Of a stretch of 64,000 nt of DNA, positions 26,542 through 33,725 are shown in pieces (position 1 is the stretch's first letter; each line of letters opens with the position of its first letter). The DNA comes from JALYXI01 sp963716685 (GTDB lineage: Bacteria > Acidobacteriota > Terriglobia > Bryobacterales > Bryobacteraceae): the NCBI GenBank assembly GCA_963716685.1, contig CAVQTR010000001.1, forward strand, positions 230,795 to 294,794, given 5' to 3'. The notes under the pieces were generated by a model, which saw only the letters and a program-made list of their open reading frames with translations, was not told where the DNA came from and did no database searches. The position numbers were made by a program, and so were the translations under genes.

Positions 26542-26853
26542 CTACTCGTCCTTATACATGTATTTGATGTTGGGTTTGTAGAGCAGCAGATTCGGCCCTT
26601 CCATCCGATTCACCTTCAGGCAGGACTTGTCATACCACTCGATGACGCCGTGGAGCACTTCTCCGTCCCTGAGCACGAAAACCATGGGGGTTTTCGTCTG
26701 CATCTGCTTCACGTAATAGAAGTTCTCTGCATTGGTCTGGTCCGGGGGAACAGGCTTTTTCTGGACTTTCCGTGGTGCGGGGGGTTGCGCCTGCGCTTGC
26801 TCTTTGAACTCGTTGAAAGACGGCCGGATCAGTTTACGGTTTGCGGACTCCAC
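26542..26853 (-). CDS. Hfq-like Sm-fold RNA-binding protein with N-terminal extension
   Basis: 103 residues. A basic, proline-rich tail of about 38 residues precedes an Sm domain: AENFYYVKQMQTKTPMVFVLRDGEVLHGVIEWYDK aligns with the Hfq Sm1 region (the VFVLRDG/LHG core), and LLLYKPNIKYM takes the place of Sm2. In classical Hfq the Sm2 motif is YKHAIS; here the histidine is proline. The extension is N-terminal, while proteobacterial Hfq has a C-terminal tail. GTG start. A 7-bp hairpin CGGGCTG/CAGCCCG (26879-26900) lies in its leader. An sRNA-chaperone role is inference. Confidence 0.75.
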   Translation of the reverse strand: MESANRKLIRPSFNEFKEQAQAQPPAPRKVQKKPVPPDQTNAENFYYVKQMQTKTPMVFVLRDGEVLHGVIEWYDKSCLKVNRMEGPNLLLYKPNIKYMYKDE

Positions 26854-26918
26854 GATTTCCTTCCCTTAAGGGCGGATGCGGGCTGAGGGATACCAGCCCG
26901 GCGATTTGTCTATAAATA

Positions 26919-27761
26919 TCATACCGGGGGGTCACCCGCAAGAGAACTTCCGGAGGCCGGCATCCAGGAGCGGCCTTCGCGCCGGAACCATTCCGCGGGC
27001 CCGGCCTGGAACACAGCCGCGCTTTCGTTCCATGAGTAGCGCTCCACGGAAACAGAAGGATAGTCGATGCGGATCACGTTAAAGGAGTTCGCTTCGCCGC
27101 GGCCGCGTGTGGAAGTGGCGGTGCCGGCCTGAATTACCAGGGCGGAGTGGCCGGCAATCCGATAGCGCAGCGCCGTTCCCGAGGTGAAGCCGAGGTGCAG
27201 ATGGCCGGCAAGAAAGAGATCGGCCCCGCAGGAGGCGAGACTGGTCATGGCGGCGTGAGCGCGTCCGACGATGGCTCCGTTTTCCGCTTCGGGCGGCAGC
27301 TCGAACGGATGGTGCGTCACGACGATTTTGACTTTCCGCTCCCCGGAAGCGCAGAGCCGGTGGTGGATCCGCGCAATCTGGCTGCGGCTGACCCGGCCGT
27401 TCTTGATGGTCGCGGAGCGGGCCGTGTTGATGCCGAAAGCGGCGATCTCATCATCGGTATAGCTCGGTTCCAGATCGGGCGTGATGTACTCTCGGTACTT
27501 GTCCAGCTTCTGGACGAAGCGGGCAAACAGATTGTGCAGCGGGACATCGTGGTTGCCGGGAACCACGATCAGCGGTTTGGGCAGAGCGTCAAGGAATGTT
27601 CGCGCTTCGCGGAATTCCGCAGTGCGGGCCCGCTGCGTGAGATCCCCAGAGACTGCGACCAGGTCGGGACGGAGTTTGGTGACGGCATCGATCAGCGGCT
27701 GGACGGTGGCGTAATCCACGCGGCCGAAATGAATATCGGAGAGATGGGCCAGAATGCGCAT
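26919..27761 (-). CDS. calcineurin-like metallophosphoesterase
   Basis: 280 residues, cytosolic. All metal-binding motifs of the class III cyclic-nucleotide phosphodiesterase-like group are present in order: HLSDIHFG, SGDLTQR, VPGNHDVP, VTHHPFE and AGHLHLG. Substrate unknown; the family includes cAMP phosphodiesterase CpdA-like enzymes. The gene starts three bases after the lipid kinase stop, so the two are co-transcribed. Confidence 0.9.
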   Translation of the reverse strand: MRILAHLSDIHFGRVDYATVQPLIDAVTKLRPDLVAVSGDLTQRARTAEFREARTFLDALPKPLIVVPGNHDVPLHNLFARFVQKLDKYREYITPDLEPSYTDDEIAAFGINTARSATIKNGRVSRSQIARIHHRLCASGERKVKIVVTHHPFELPPEAENGAIVGRAHAAMTSLASCGADLFLAGHLHLGFTSGTALRYRIAGHSALVIQAGTATSTRGRGEANSFNVIRIDYPSVSVERYSWNESAAVFQAGPAEWFRREGRSWMPASGSSLAGDPPV

Positions 27762-27764
27762 GGT

Positions 27765-28658
27765 TCAGGCAGGCGCGAGGACGCGGAGGGCAGCCGGACG
27801 AATCAGGTATCGCAACGGCGGGGCCATATGGACGATCTCGCCATCCAGCGCCACCGCGAGACGGCCGCGGCGCGTTTCGAGGACAAGTTCGTGCGCGTTG
27901 AAAACTTCGAAATCGCGATTGCGCCTTAGGTGTTTCAGCAGGGCGGAAGCGGCGATGCGCATCAGGCCAAAGCGGCCGGTGCGGTGGGCGGTGTAAATGG
28001 CGAGCGTACCGGCATCCAGGCGGGAACGGCGGCCCAGGCGCAGTCCTTCGATTTCATATTGGTTGTTTCCCACAAAAATGAACGGGCTTTTACGAAAGAG
28101 GTCTTTGCCATCCACGCAAAGGCGGGCATTTAGGAAAGGATATCGGCGCAGCGCGGAGACGGTGGCGGCGGCAAAAGCGAGCAGACGGCTGAAGCCGGTG
28201 CGCTCCCATATCTCGCGGCGGCGCACGATGCTGGGATAGAGTCCCAGGCTGGAGTTGTTGAGAAAGAAGTGGCCGTTCAGTTCTCCCACATCCACCATTT
28301 TGGTGTGGCCGGCGAGGATCAATTGCGCGGCGCCCTCCAGATCGCCCGGGATTCCGAGATCACGCGCGAAGTGGTTCAACGTGCCTAACGGTAATACTCC
28401 CAGAGAGATATCCCTATCCGGCAGCAGAGAGGCGATGTTGCTGACCGTACCATCGCCGCCCCCCGCCACGATCACGTTGCACCCCTGCTGAAGAAAAGAT
28501 TCGGCGGCGGGGCGGACTTCGCCGCCGCTGGCGGCCATTCGAATTTCAACAGAATGGGATCCGGCGTTCAGCAGCATTTCAATACGCCGCAGGAGCTCCT
28601 TCCGGATGTGGGAGGGGCCGGCGCGGGGATTTAATACCACTCCTATTCGAAGGTTCAT
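27765..28658 (-). CDS. diacylglycerol kinase family lipid kinase
   Basis: 297 residues. The catalytic domain has NPRAG near the N terminus, the nucleotide loop VIVAGGGDGTVSNIAS, then LGVLPLGTLNHFARDLGIP and NNSSLGLYP, and the C-terminal lobe closes with VALDGE. Relatives (YegS/BmrU/DgkB) phosphorylate diacylglycerol or related lipids. The start is divergent from the LuxR-type regulator. Upstream of a phosphoesterase in the same unit; a shared pathway is possible but unproven. Confidence 0.9.
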   Translation of the reverse strand: MNLRIGVVLNPRAGPSHIRKELLRRIEMLLNAGSHSVEIRMAASGGEVRPAAESFLQQGCNVIVAGGGDGTVSNIASLLPDRDISLGVLPLGTLNHFARDLGIPGDLEGAAQLILAGHTKMVDVGELNGHFFLNNSSLGLYPSIVRRREIWERTGFSRLLAFAAATVSALRRYPFLNARLCVDGKDLFRKSPFIFVGNNQYEIEGLRLGRRSRLDAGTLAIYTAHRTGRFGLMRIAASALLKHLRRNRDFEVFNAHELVLETRRGRLAVALDGEIVHMAPPLRYLIRPAALRVLAPA

Positions 28659-28753
28659 GGCCTAAAAAATTTCCGAAAATAATTGTATTTGATGCTAAAC
28701 TCCTGTTTAATCGTTTGGATTATGCTGTTATGGTGATATCTTAGGGAGCAACA

Positions 28754-29482
28754 ATGGCCAACCTTCTGTTCTATACCGACCAGCCAACTCTGGCTTTGGG
28801 ACTGCGGCACATTATGGCTGCGGCCAACGATCTTAATCTTATCGATTCCTGCACAACGCGCGAACAGCTGGTGGAATCGCTGACGCGGAATCAACCGGAC
28901 CTGCTCTTTCTGGATTTGACGCCCGACTTCACGCTGGAACTGCTGACCAGTGTGCACAACGCGGCGAAGCACGCCCGGATTGTGCTGTGGGTGCATTTCA
29001 TCTCGACCGAAATGGCGTTGCAGGCTATGGGCGTGGGGGTTCGCGGGATTCTGAGCAAGACCCTGGCTCCGGAAGCGCTGATCAGCAGCCTGCATAAGAT
29101 TCACGATGGCGAACTCTGGTTCGAGAAAGCTCTGACCGATAGTATCTTAACGGCGCGCCGCTATACCCTGACCAGACGGGAAGGGCAGATTGTTACTTTG
29201 GTGGCCCAGGGTTTGAAGAACAAGGAACTCGGCGTAGCGCTGAATATTTCTGAGGGGACGGTCAAAGTTTATCTCTCTCGGCTGTTTAAGAAACTCGGCC
29301 TGAAAGATCGCTTCGAACTGGCGCTTTTCGGATTGAAGAATCTTACGACCGGGTATGGCACCCAGAGCAGTCACAAGTCGGGAAACCGTCCAGCGCCGTT
29401 CGTTCAGGGTGGAGCCGATCCGCGATCTTTCTTTGTGGAACGGCTGCCCGTGCAGGGAATCGAACCGCGCAAAGCACACTGA
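28754..29482 (+). CDS. response regulator with LuxR-type HTH, atypical receiver
   Basis: 242 residues. The N-terminal receiver keeps the likely phospho-acceptor in PDLLFLDLTPDF and the Lys in ILSKTL, but the acidic pair at the first strand is reduced to YTDQP (the first Asp is Thr). The C-terminal HTH is canonical: LTRREGQIVTLVAQGLKNKELGVALNISEGTV, split here as LTRREGQIVTLVAQGL and NKELGVALNISEGTVKVYLS. A disordered tail of about 50 residues follows. Shine-Dalgarno AGGGAG eight bases before ATG. No histidine kinase is adjacent. Confidence 0.88.
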   Translation: MANLLFYTDQPTLALGLRHIMAAANDLNLIDSCTTREQLVESLTRNQPDLLFLDLTPDFTLELLTSVHNAAKHARIVLWVHFISTEMALQAMGVGVRGILSKTLAPEALISSLHKIHDGELWFEKALTDSILTARRYTLTRREGQIVTLVAQGLKNKELGVALNISEGTVKVYLSRLFKKLGLKDRFELALFGLKNLTTGYGTQSSHKSGNRPAPFVQGGADPRSFFVERLPVQGIEPRKAH

Positions 29483-29698
29483 TTCGAGCGGGGGGTTAGT
29501 GGCTCCGGTTGCCTGACTGATGGCGGGAGAGCTCGCGACTCGTCATCCGTAGCAGATTCGGCAAAGCGGATCGCTTGCCATCGCGCTTGTTCCGAAGAAT
29601 GCCTGAATCAGATCCTTTCCAATCGAGTTCTGGCCGATGGAATCCTTCTCCTCTGGGGCAACCGCGCCAGATCTCGCGCGAATTGTTGTCGAGTTCTT

Positions 29699-29723
29699 CA
29701 GCTGAGATAGATATACTCAGCTG
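29699..29723. repeat. 8-bp inverted repeat downstream of tRNA-Ser
   Basis: CAGCTGAG - nine bases - CTCAGCTG, located 33 bases past the 3' end of the minus-strand tRNA. No T-run on either strand, so terminator function is uncertain; it may aid 3'-end processing. The surrounding 29483-29756 holds nothing else I can identify. Confidence 0.4.
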
Positions 29724-29756
29724 CGCATTAACGCCCTGAAGTCTGAATCAGTAATC

Positions 29757-29846
29757 TGGCGGAGGAAGAGGGATTCGAACCCCCGGATGGGTTTCCCCAT
29801 CAACGGTTTTCAAGACCGCCGCCTTAAACCGCTCGGCCATTCCTCC
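29757..29846 (-). tRNA. tRNA-Ser (anticodon UGA), CCA encoded
   Basis: Read on the minus strand the sequence starts GGAGGAATGGCCGAGCGG, has GGTCT-TGA-AAACC as anticodon arm, a long variable arm (GATGGGGAAACCCATC) as expected for serine, and GGTTCGAATCC in the T arm. The acceptor stem GGAGGAA/TTCCTCC pairs perfectly, the discriminator base is G and CCA is present at 29759-29757. Decodes UCA and related serine codons. Confidence 0.97.
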
Positions 29847-29856
29847 GTTCATCAAG

Positions 29857-30783
29857 TTAGCACGAACAAACAGCGGTCATGAAGGCTCCGTCGGCACTAA
29901 TGACTTCGCTCAGGATCTTCATGCCGGCATGTTTTTGCAGGAGCCAGCGGAAGGCTTCGGGCGTGAACAGGTAACGGAAATTCATAAAAATGCGCTCGCC
30001 GCGCGCGACCTGGATCTCTTTTCCGGCCACGGAGATGCGCAGATCTCGCTGCGCATGGAAACGCTTCGTTATCAAATGCATGCCGGTGTGGCGGCTGTCT
30101 TTCTTCGGCTCGAAGCGCACCTGCCCGTCGTCCTCCTGAACGCCGATGCTGGCGAGCGGAGCGAACGCAAACCGCACCAGCTTCAGGTTCTCTTCGGATC
30201 GGGCGGCCTGCTCCGAGTAAATCCCGGCATCAATGATCAGGCGATCATTTCCGCGCAGGCAATCGGCCACGTGGCGGATCTGCTCCATCGGATCGAACCC
30301 ACCCAGCGTATTGCCGTTCATCAGAAACAGCCTCGGGGATTCGGCCGCATCCGACGCAAGCACCAAATGCATGGGACTCGAAATATCCGCCTTGATGCCG
30401 AGCACTTCGAAATCGTCGTCTTCGGCAGCGGCGCACGCGGTTTCGAGAAGCGACTGGCTCGCATCCACGGGAAAGTACTTGACCCCTTTTCCCGCGCTCT
30501 TGAGCGCGTTCAGCAGGATGTGGTCTTTGGCGCCATCGCCCGCGCCGAAACTCACCACCGGAACCACATCTGGAAAATTCGCCGCCAGGGAAGCGACGTT
30601 GGCGCTGAATCCATCCCACGTGCGCACCAGGCTGCGGTGCGGGTCTTCGGCAGCCAGCTCACGCCAAGCCCGAACGGAAAGCGGGAACCAGTAAAAAAAC
30701 TTTTCCGGAAGATCACGGGCTTCCATGGAGTCGGCAAATTCCTGCGCTATTTCCGCTTCGGTCAGGAGAACTTCGATGTTCAT
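29857..30783 (-). CDS. EgtD-like SAM-dependent methyltransferase (histidine-specific family)
   Basis: 308 residues of the Methyltransf_33/EgtD type. SFGAGDGAKDHILLNAL is the SAM-binding loop, PVDASQSLLE the motif after strand 2, LFLMNGNTLGG the GN(T/S)-x-G-N-type motif, and RHTGMHLITKRFHA the conserved C-terminal segment. EgtD makes hercynine for ergothioneine, but no egtB is nearby and key histidine-binding residues cannot be confirmed, so the substrate is open. The start lies next to the divergent SYLF promoter. Confidence 0.75.
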   Translation of the reverse strand: MNIEVLLTEAEIAQEFADSMEARDLPEKFFYWFPLSVRAWRELAAEDPHRSLVRTWDGFSANVASLAANFPDVVPVVSFGAGDGAKDHILLNALKSAGKGVKYFPVDASQSLLETACAAAEDDDFEVLGIKADISSPMHLVLASDAAESPRLFLMNGNTLGGFDPMEQIRHVADCLRGNDRLIIDAGIYSEQAARSEENLKLVRFAFAPLASIGVQEDDGQVRFEPKKDSRHTGMHLITKRFHAQRDLRISVAGKEIQVARGERIFMNFRYLFTPEAFRWLLQKHAGMKILSEVISADGAFMTAVCSC

Positions 30784-30812
30784 CTCTATTCCAGAGTAAC
30801 GAACTGTTTGTT

Positions 30813-30844
30813 TGATTGACCAATCATCAGATCTGATGTATCTT
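30813..30844 (+). promoter_or_regulatory. SYLF-gene promoter with two overlapping palindromes
   Basis: -35 TTGACC (30816-30821), 17-bp spacer, -10 TATCTT (30839-30844). The palindrome TGATTG-AC-CAATCA (30813-30826) covers the -35 and the perfect 14-bp palindrome CATCAGATCTGATG (30825-30838) fills the spacer up to the -10. This is the strongest sigma70-type promoter I see in the window and its palindromes look like repressor sites. Confidence 0.7.
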
Positions 30845-30892
30845 CCAGCACATTGGTTATCAATCCGCTTAACGTTACCCGAAAGGAGTTAT

Positions 30893-31585
30893 ATGAGATT
30901 TCTGGCAACGACGGTGCTTGCAGCGACCGCATTCACCACAACCGCGTTTGCAGCTTCTGATCTGGAGGCGACCACCAAACGGCTCGCGACGGCTTCCGAG
31001 ACTTTGGCTGAAATGATGCACGCCGATGACAAAGGGGTACCCCACGAGTTGTTGGAGACGGCCCAGTGCGTGGTGGTGATTCCCAACGCGAAGAAGGCTG
31101 GCTTTATCGTAGGGGCGAAGTATGGCAAAGGTTTTGCTGCGTGCCGCAAACCCGGCGGGATGGGCTGGAGCGCTCCGGCAGCCATGCGCATTGAAGGCGG
31201 AAGCTTCGGCCTGCAGATTGGCGCTTCCGAAACTGATTACGTGCTGGTAGTGCGGAATCAGAGCGGCATGCGCAAGCTGCTGCAGGACAAGTTCACGATT
31301 GGCGGCGACGCGGAAGCGACGGCTGGTCCAGTGGGACGCGATCTCTCCGCGCAAACGGACGCGCAGCTGCATGCCGAGATTCTCTCCTACTCCCGTTCGC
31401 GCGGTGTGTTTGCTGGCTTGACTCTGACAGGTGCAACGCTGCGTCCGGATAACGACGACAATGCGGCTCTGTACGGATCGCCGATGTCCAATAAACAGAT
31501 TCTGAGTGGCAGCGTGCAGGCTCCCGCAGCGGCGGCTCAATTCGAGCACACTCTCGCGAGTTACTCGATGCGGAAGTCCAAGTAG
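30893..31585 (+). CDS. SYLF-domain (Ysc84-like) lipid-binding protein, exported
   Basis: 230 residues. The signal peptide MRFLATTVLAATAFTTTAFA is followed by one SYLF domain: VPHELLETAQCVVVIPNAKKAG, GKGFAACRKPGGMGWSAPAAM, FGLQIGASETDYVLVV and SYSRSRGVFAGLTLTG are typical. These proteins bind phosphoinositides or other lipids; in bacteria they are periplasmic and of unknown function. Start chosen at 30893 because AAAGGAG lies just upstream; the frame is open further 5'. Strong promoter upstream, convergent with GH57. Confidence 0.9.
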   Translation: MRFLATTVLAATAFTTTAFAASDLEATTKRLATASETLAEMMHADDKGVPHELLETAQCVVVIPNAKKAGFIVGAKYGKGFAACRKPGGMGWSAPAAMRIEGGSFGLQIGASETDYVLVVRNQSGMRKLLQDKFTIGGDAEATAGPVGRDLSAQTDAQLHAEILSYSRSRGVFAGLTLTGATLRPDNDDNAALYGSPMSNKQILSGSVQAPAAAAQFEHTLASYSMRKSK

Positions 31586-31601
31586 TTCCCTGATGTTCGT
31601 T

Positions 31602-31634
31602 GAGTGGGAGATGCGCTTAGCGCATTTCCCACTC
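31602..31634. terminator. 15-bp hairpin between convergent SYLF and GH57 genes, apex is the GH57 stop codon
   Basis: GAGTGGGAGATGCGC (31602-31616) pairs with GCGCATTTCCCACTC (31620-31634) apart from one G-T wobble. The three-base loop TTA (31617-31619) is the GH57 stop codon on the minus strand. No T-run follows on either strand. It may block both converging transcripts or protect both 3' ends. Confidence 0.55.
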
Positions 31635-33725
31635 GTCGGTTCTTACTTCCAGCCATCCCTGCTGCGGCAGAGCATCGACCGGCAATCCCCCATGCCAGAA
31701 GGAAGCATTGAACCGCAGTGGTCTTTCCGGATCTTTTTGCACCTTGTGTAGCGGCAGAGCAAGCTCGAGAATCGTCTTGTAAGCGCAGTCTACGGCGAAA
31801 CCGGCTTCTCTGACGGTGACGCGCCCATGTTCGAGGTGGACGACCACGGTCTCCTCGCCCACCCCGTTCGGGCGGAACACAAAGCGGCAATCAAGCGAAC
31901 TGATTAGATCTGTTGCATCCTCCCGAAAATCCACCCGCAAATACAGCTTGTCCGCATCGGTGCCGAAGTAGAGCTCGCGTACCAAAAAACGTTTGCCGTG
32001 CATCGAGCCGGAACGCTGATCCACGCGGTACACGCCGGCGCCCATCCACTCGAAGTAGGAGCTGACGGAGCCATCCACCACGGCGCTCATTCTGCCGCTT
32101 GGGTTGGTCTTCGATTCAGACGGCGTGATGCCGCTGAGGATTGAGCGAGAGAGTTCTTCCGGCGGCAACACGCCGATAGCGCGGTACACGTTCGCAATGT
32201 GCGACCGGAAGAGTTCATCGAACTCGACGCGGTTCGCAGTATCGTGCTCCGGCCCGTACCACCAGCACCAGTCGCTGCCTTCGGCAATCAGCAGTTCCTC
32301 CCACGCCAGCTTGCGCGATTCCTCGGAGATGCCGGCCTTCTTCAGGTCGTAAGCTTCGCGGGCGGAAACCAGAAACTCCCACGCTTTGTTATCTTCTTCG
32401 GCGCCGATCCAGACATCAAAATTCGCGCCGATCCATGATCCGGGAAAGATATGATCCAGCCGGTCGGACTTCAGGCGGCCAAAGGCGTCGCGCACGGTGA
32501 TGGCTTCCAGCTGCGGGTCGGCGGTGATTCCGGCGTAGAGTTCGCGGAAGAAAGGGCGGCCGTTGCGTTCGTAGTATTCCCACGCATTTTCACCGTCCAG
32601 AATGATGGGAACCAGGGCATCGCGGCCGCTGCTCATGATGCCTTTGCAGTTTTCGTGGACGCGGTTCAGGAAGTCGCGCGCGGCCTCACGCGCTTCCATG
32701 CCGGAATAGACAAAGCCGATGAGATCACTGAGCAGGTGATCGCGGAAGAGAACCTGCAGCTGCCGTCCGCCCTGCTGCCAGCACCACGGCCGATAGGTTT
32801 CCTCCACGCCGGCGCCGCGGCCCAGCGTCCGTGCGAGTACGCCGTTGTCGGTGGCCGCCCATTCGAACCCGAGTTCCGAAGCGATTTGAAAAACTTGATC
32901 CGAGACGGACCCTTCGGACGGCCATAGCCCGACCGGCGCTACGCCGAACACGCGTTCGATATACTCGCGCGACATTTGCAACTGCGCGCGCGCATCTTCC
33001 GGATAGGAGAACCTGCGCGGCAGCGGCACATGCGGATGGGAGATGCAGGCGATATTGGAATCGCAGAGAAGCGGAAGAATGGGGTGGTAAAAGGGCGTGG
33101 TGGAAATCTCAATTTGCCCGGAAGCCGCCAGGCGCTTGTATGCCGGGATTACCTGCGCAATAATCTCGCGCTGCTTGCGGCCCATGAGCGCCTGATCCTC
33201 GAGCGAGTAATCGCGGCCCTTTTCCACCAAAGCGCGGACGGAGGGGTCGTGCTCGAGAAACTCCTCATCGAACCAGGTGAGCTGCGAGAGCACCTGCAGA
33301 TCGCGGAATTCCTGCGTGCCGAAGACACCGCGCGCGCCAGGTGTGGCCTTGTTGGCTTCGCGCGCTTCGAACAACTCGCCATAGCGCGGATACCGGTAAA
33401 TCATGCGGCCAGGGTGGGCATGGAAGAACTGGCGCAGCAGGAATTCCTTCTCGTCCGGGGTAAGATTTTCGGCTGGCTTGACCGCGGCGTCGAAGAAAGG
33501 ATCACGCGCTGTTCCGGATGCGTATTCCTCGATCTGCACCATCATGGACGGCACCAGATTGAAAGTCTGGCGGATCTCCGGGAATTCGTCGAGAATTTTT
33601 ACCATGCCGTAGTAGTCTTTCAGGGCATGGAGGCGGGTCCAGGGTAATTTATACTCGCCGGTGAACAGATCCTTGTAAAAAGGCTGGTGCATGTGCCATA
33701 GGAAGCACAGGTAAATTCTTGGCAT
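31617..33725 (-). CDS. glycoside hydrolase family 57 protein (alpha-amylase/branching-enzyme family)
   Basis: 702 residues, no signal peptide, so cytosolic and probably acting on glycogen-like alpha-glucan. The N terminus IYLCFLWHMHQPFYKD is the GH57 signature region; GLWPSEGSVSDQVFQIA and ILDGENAWEYYERNG are further conserved regions, the latter containing the likely catalytic acid. A C-terminal beta-sandwich domain begins near residue 540. It shares TAATG with the stop of the upstream YncE/phosphatase gene, so the two are coupled. Confidence 0.85.
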   Translation of the reverse strand: MPRIYLCFLWHMHQPFYKDLFTGEYKLPWTRLHALKDYYGMVKILDEFPEIRQTFNLVPSMMVQIEEYASGTARDPFFDAAVKPAENLTPDEKEFLLRQFFHAHPGRMIYRYPRYGELFEAREANKATPGARGVFGTQEFRDLQVLSQLTWFDEEFLEHDPSVRALVEKGRDYSLEDQALMGRKQREIIAQVIPAYKRLAASGQIEISTTPFYHPILPLLCDSNIACISHPHVPLPRRFSYPEDARAQLQMSREYIERVFGVAPVGLWPSEGSVSDQVFQIASELGFEWAATDNGVLARTLGRGAGVEETYRPWCWQQGGRQLQVLFRDHLLSDLIGFVYSGMEAREAARDFLNRVHENCKGIMSSGRDALVPIILDGENAWEYYERNGRPFFRELYAGITADPQLEAITVRDAFGRLKSDRLDHIFPGSWIGANFDVWIGAEEDNKAWEFLVSAREAYDLKKAGISEESRKLAWEELLIAEGSDWCWWYGPEHDTANRVEFDELFRSHIANVYRAIGVLPPEELSRSILSGITPSESKTNPSGRMSAVVDGSVSSYFEWMGAGVYRVDQRSGSMHGKRFLVRELYFGTDADKLYLRVDFREDATDLISSLDCRFVFRPNGVGEETVVVHLEHGRVTVREAGFAVDCAYKTILELALPLHKVQKDPERPLRFNASFWHGGLPVDALPQQGWLEVRTDEWEMR

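Noticed and set aside
29699..29723. Terminator of the tRNA-Ser gene
   Set aside because: The hairpin has no T-run on the minus strand; kept only as an inverted repeat.
29483..29756. Small RNA or gene between the LuxR-type regulator and tRNA-Ser
   Set aside because: No start codon with a ribosome site, no strong promoter and no conserved-looking fold apart from the short inverted repeat.
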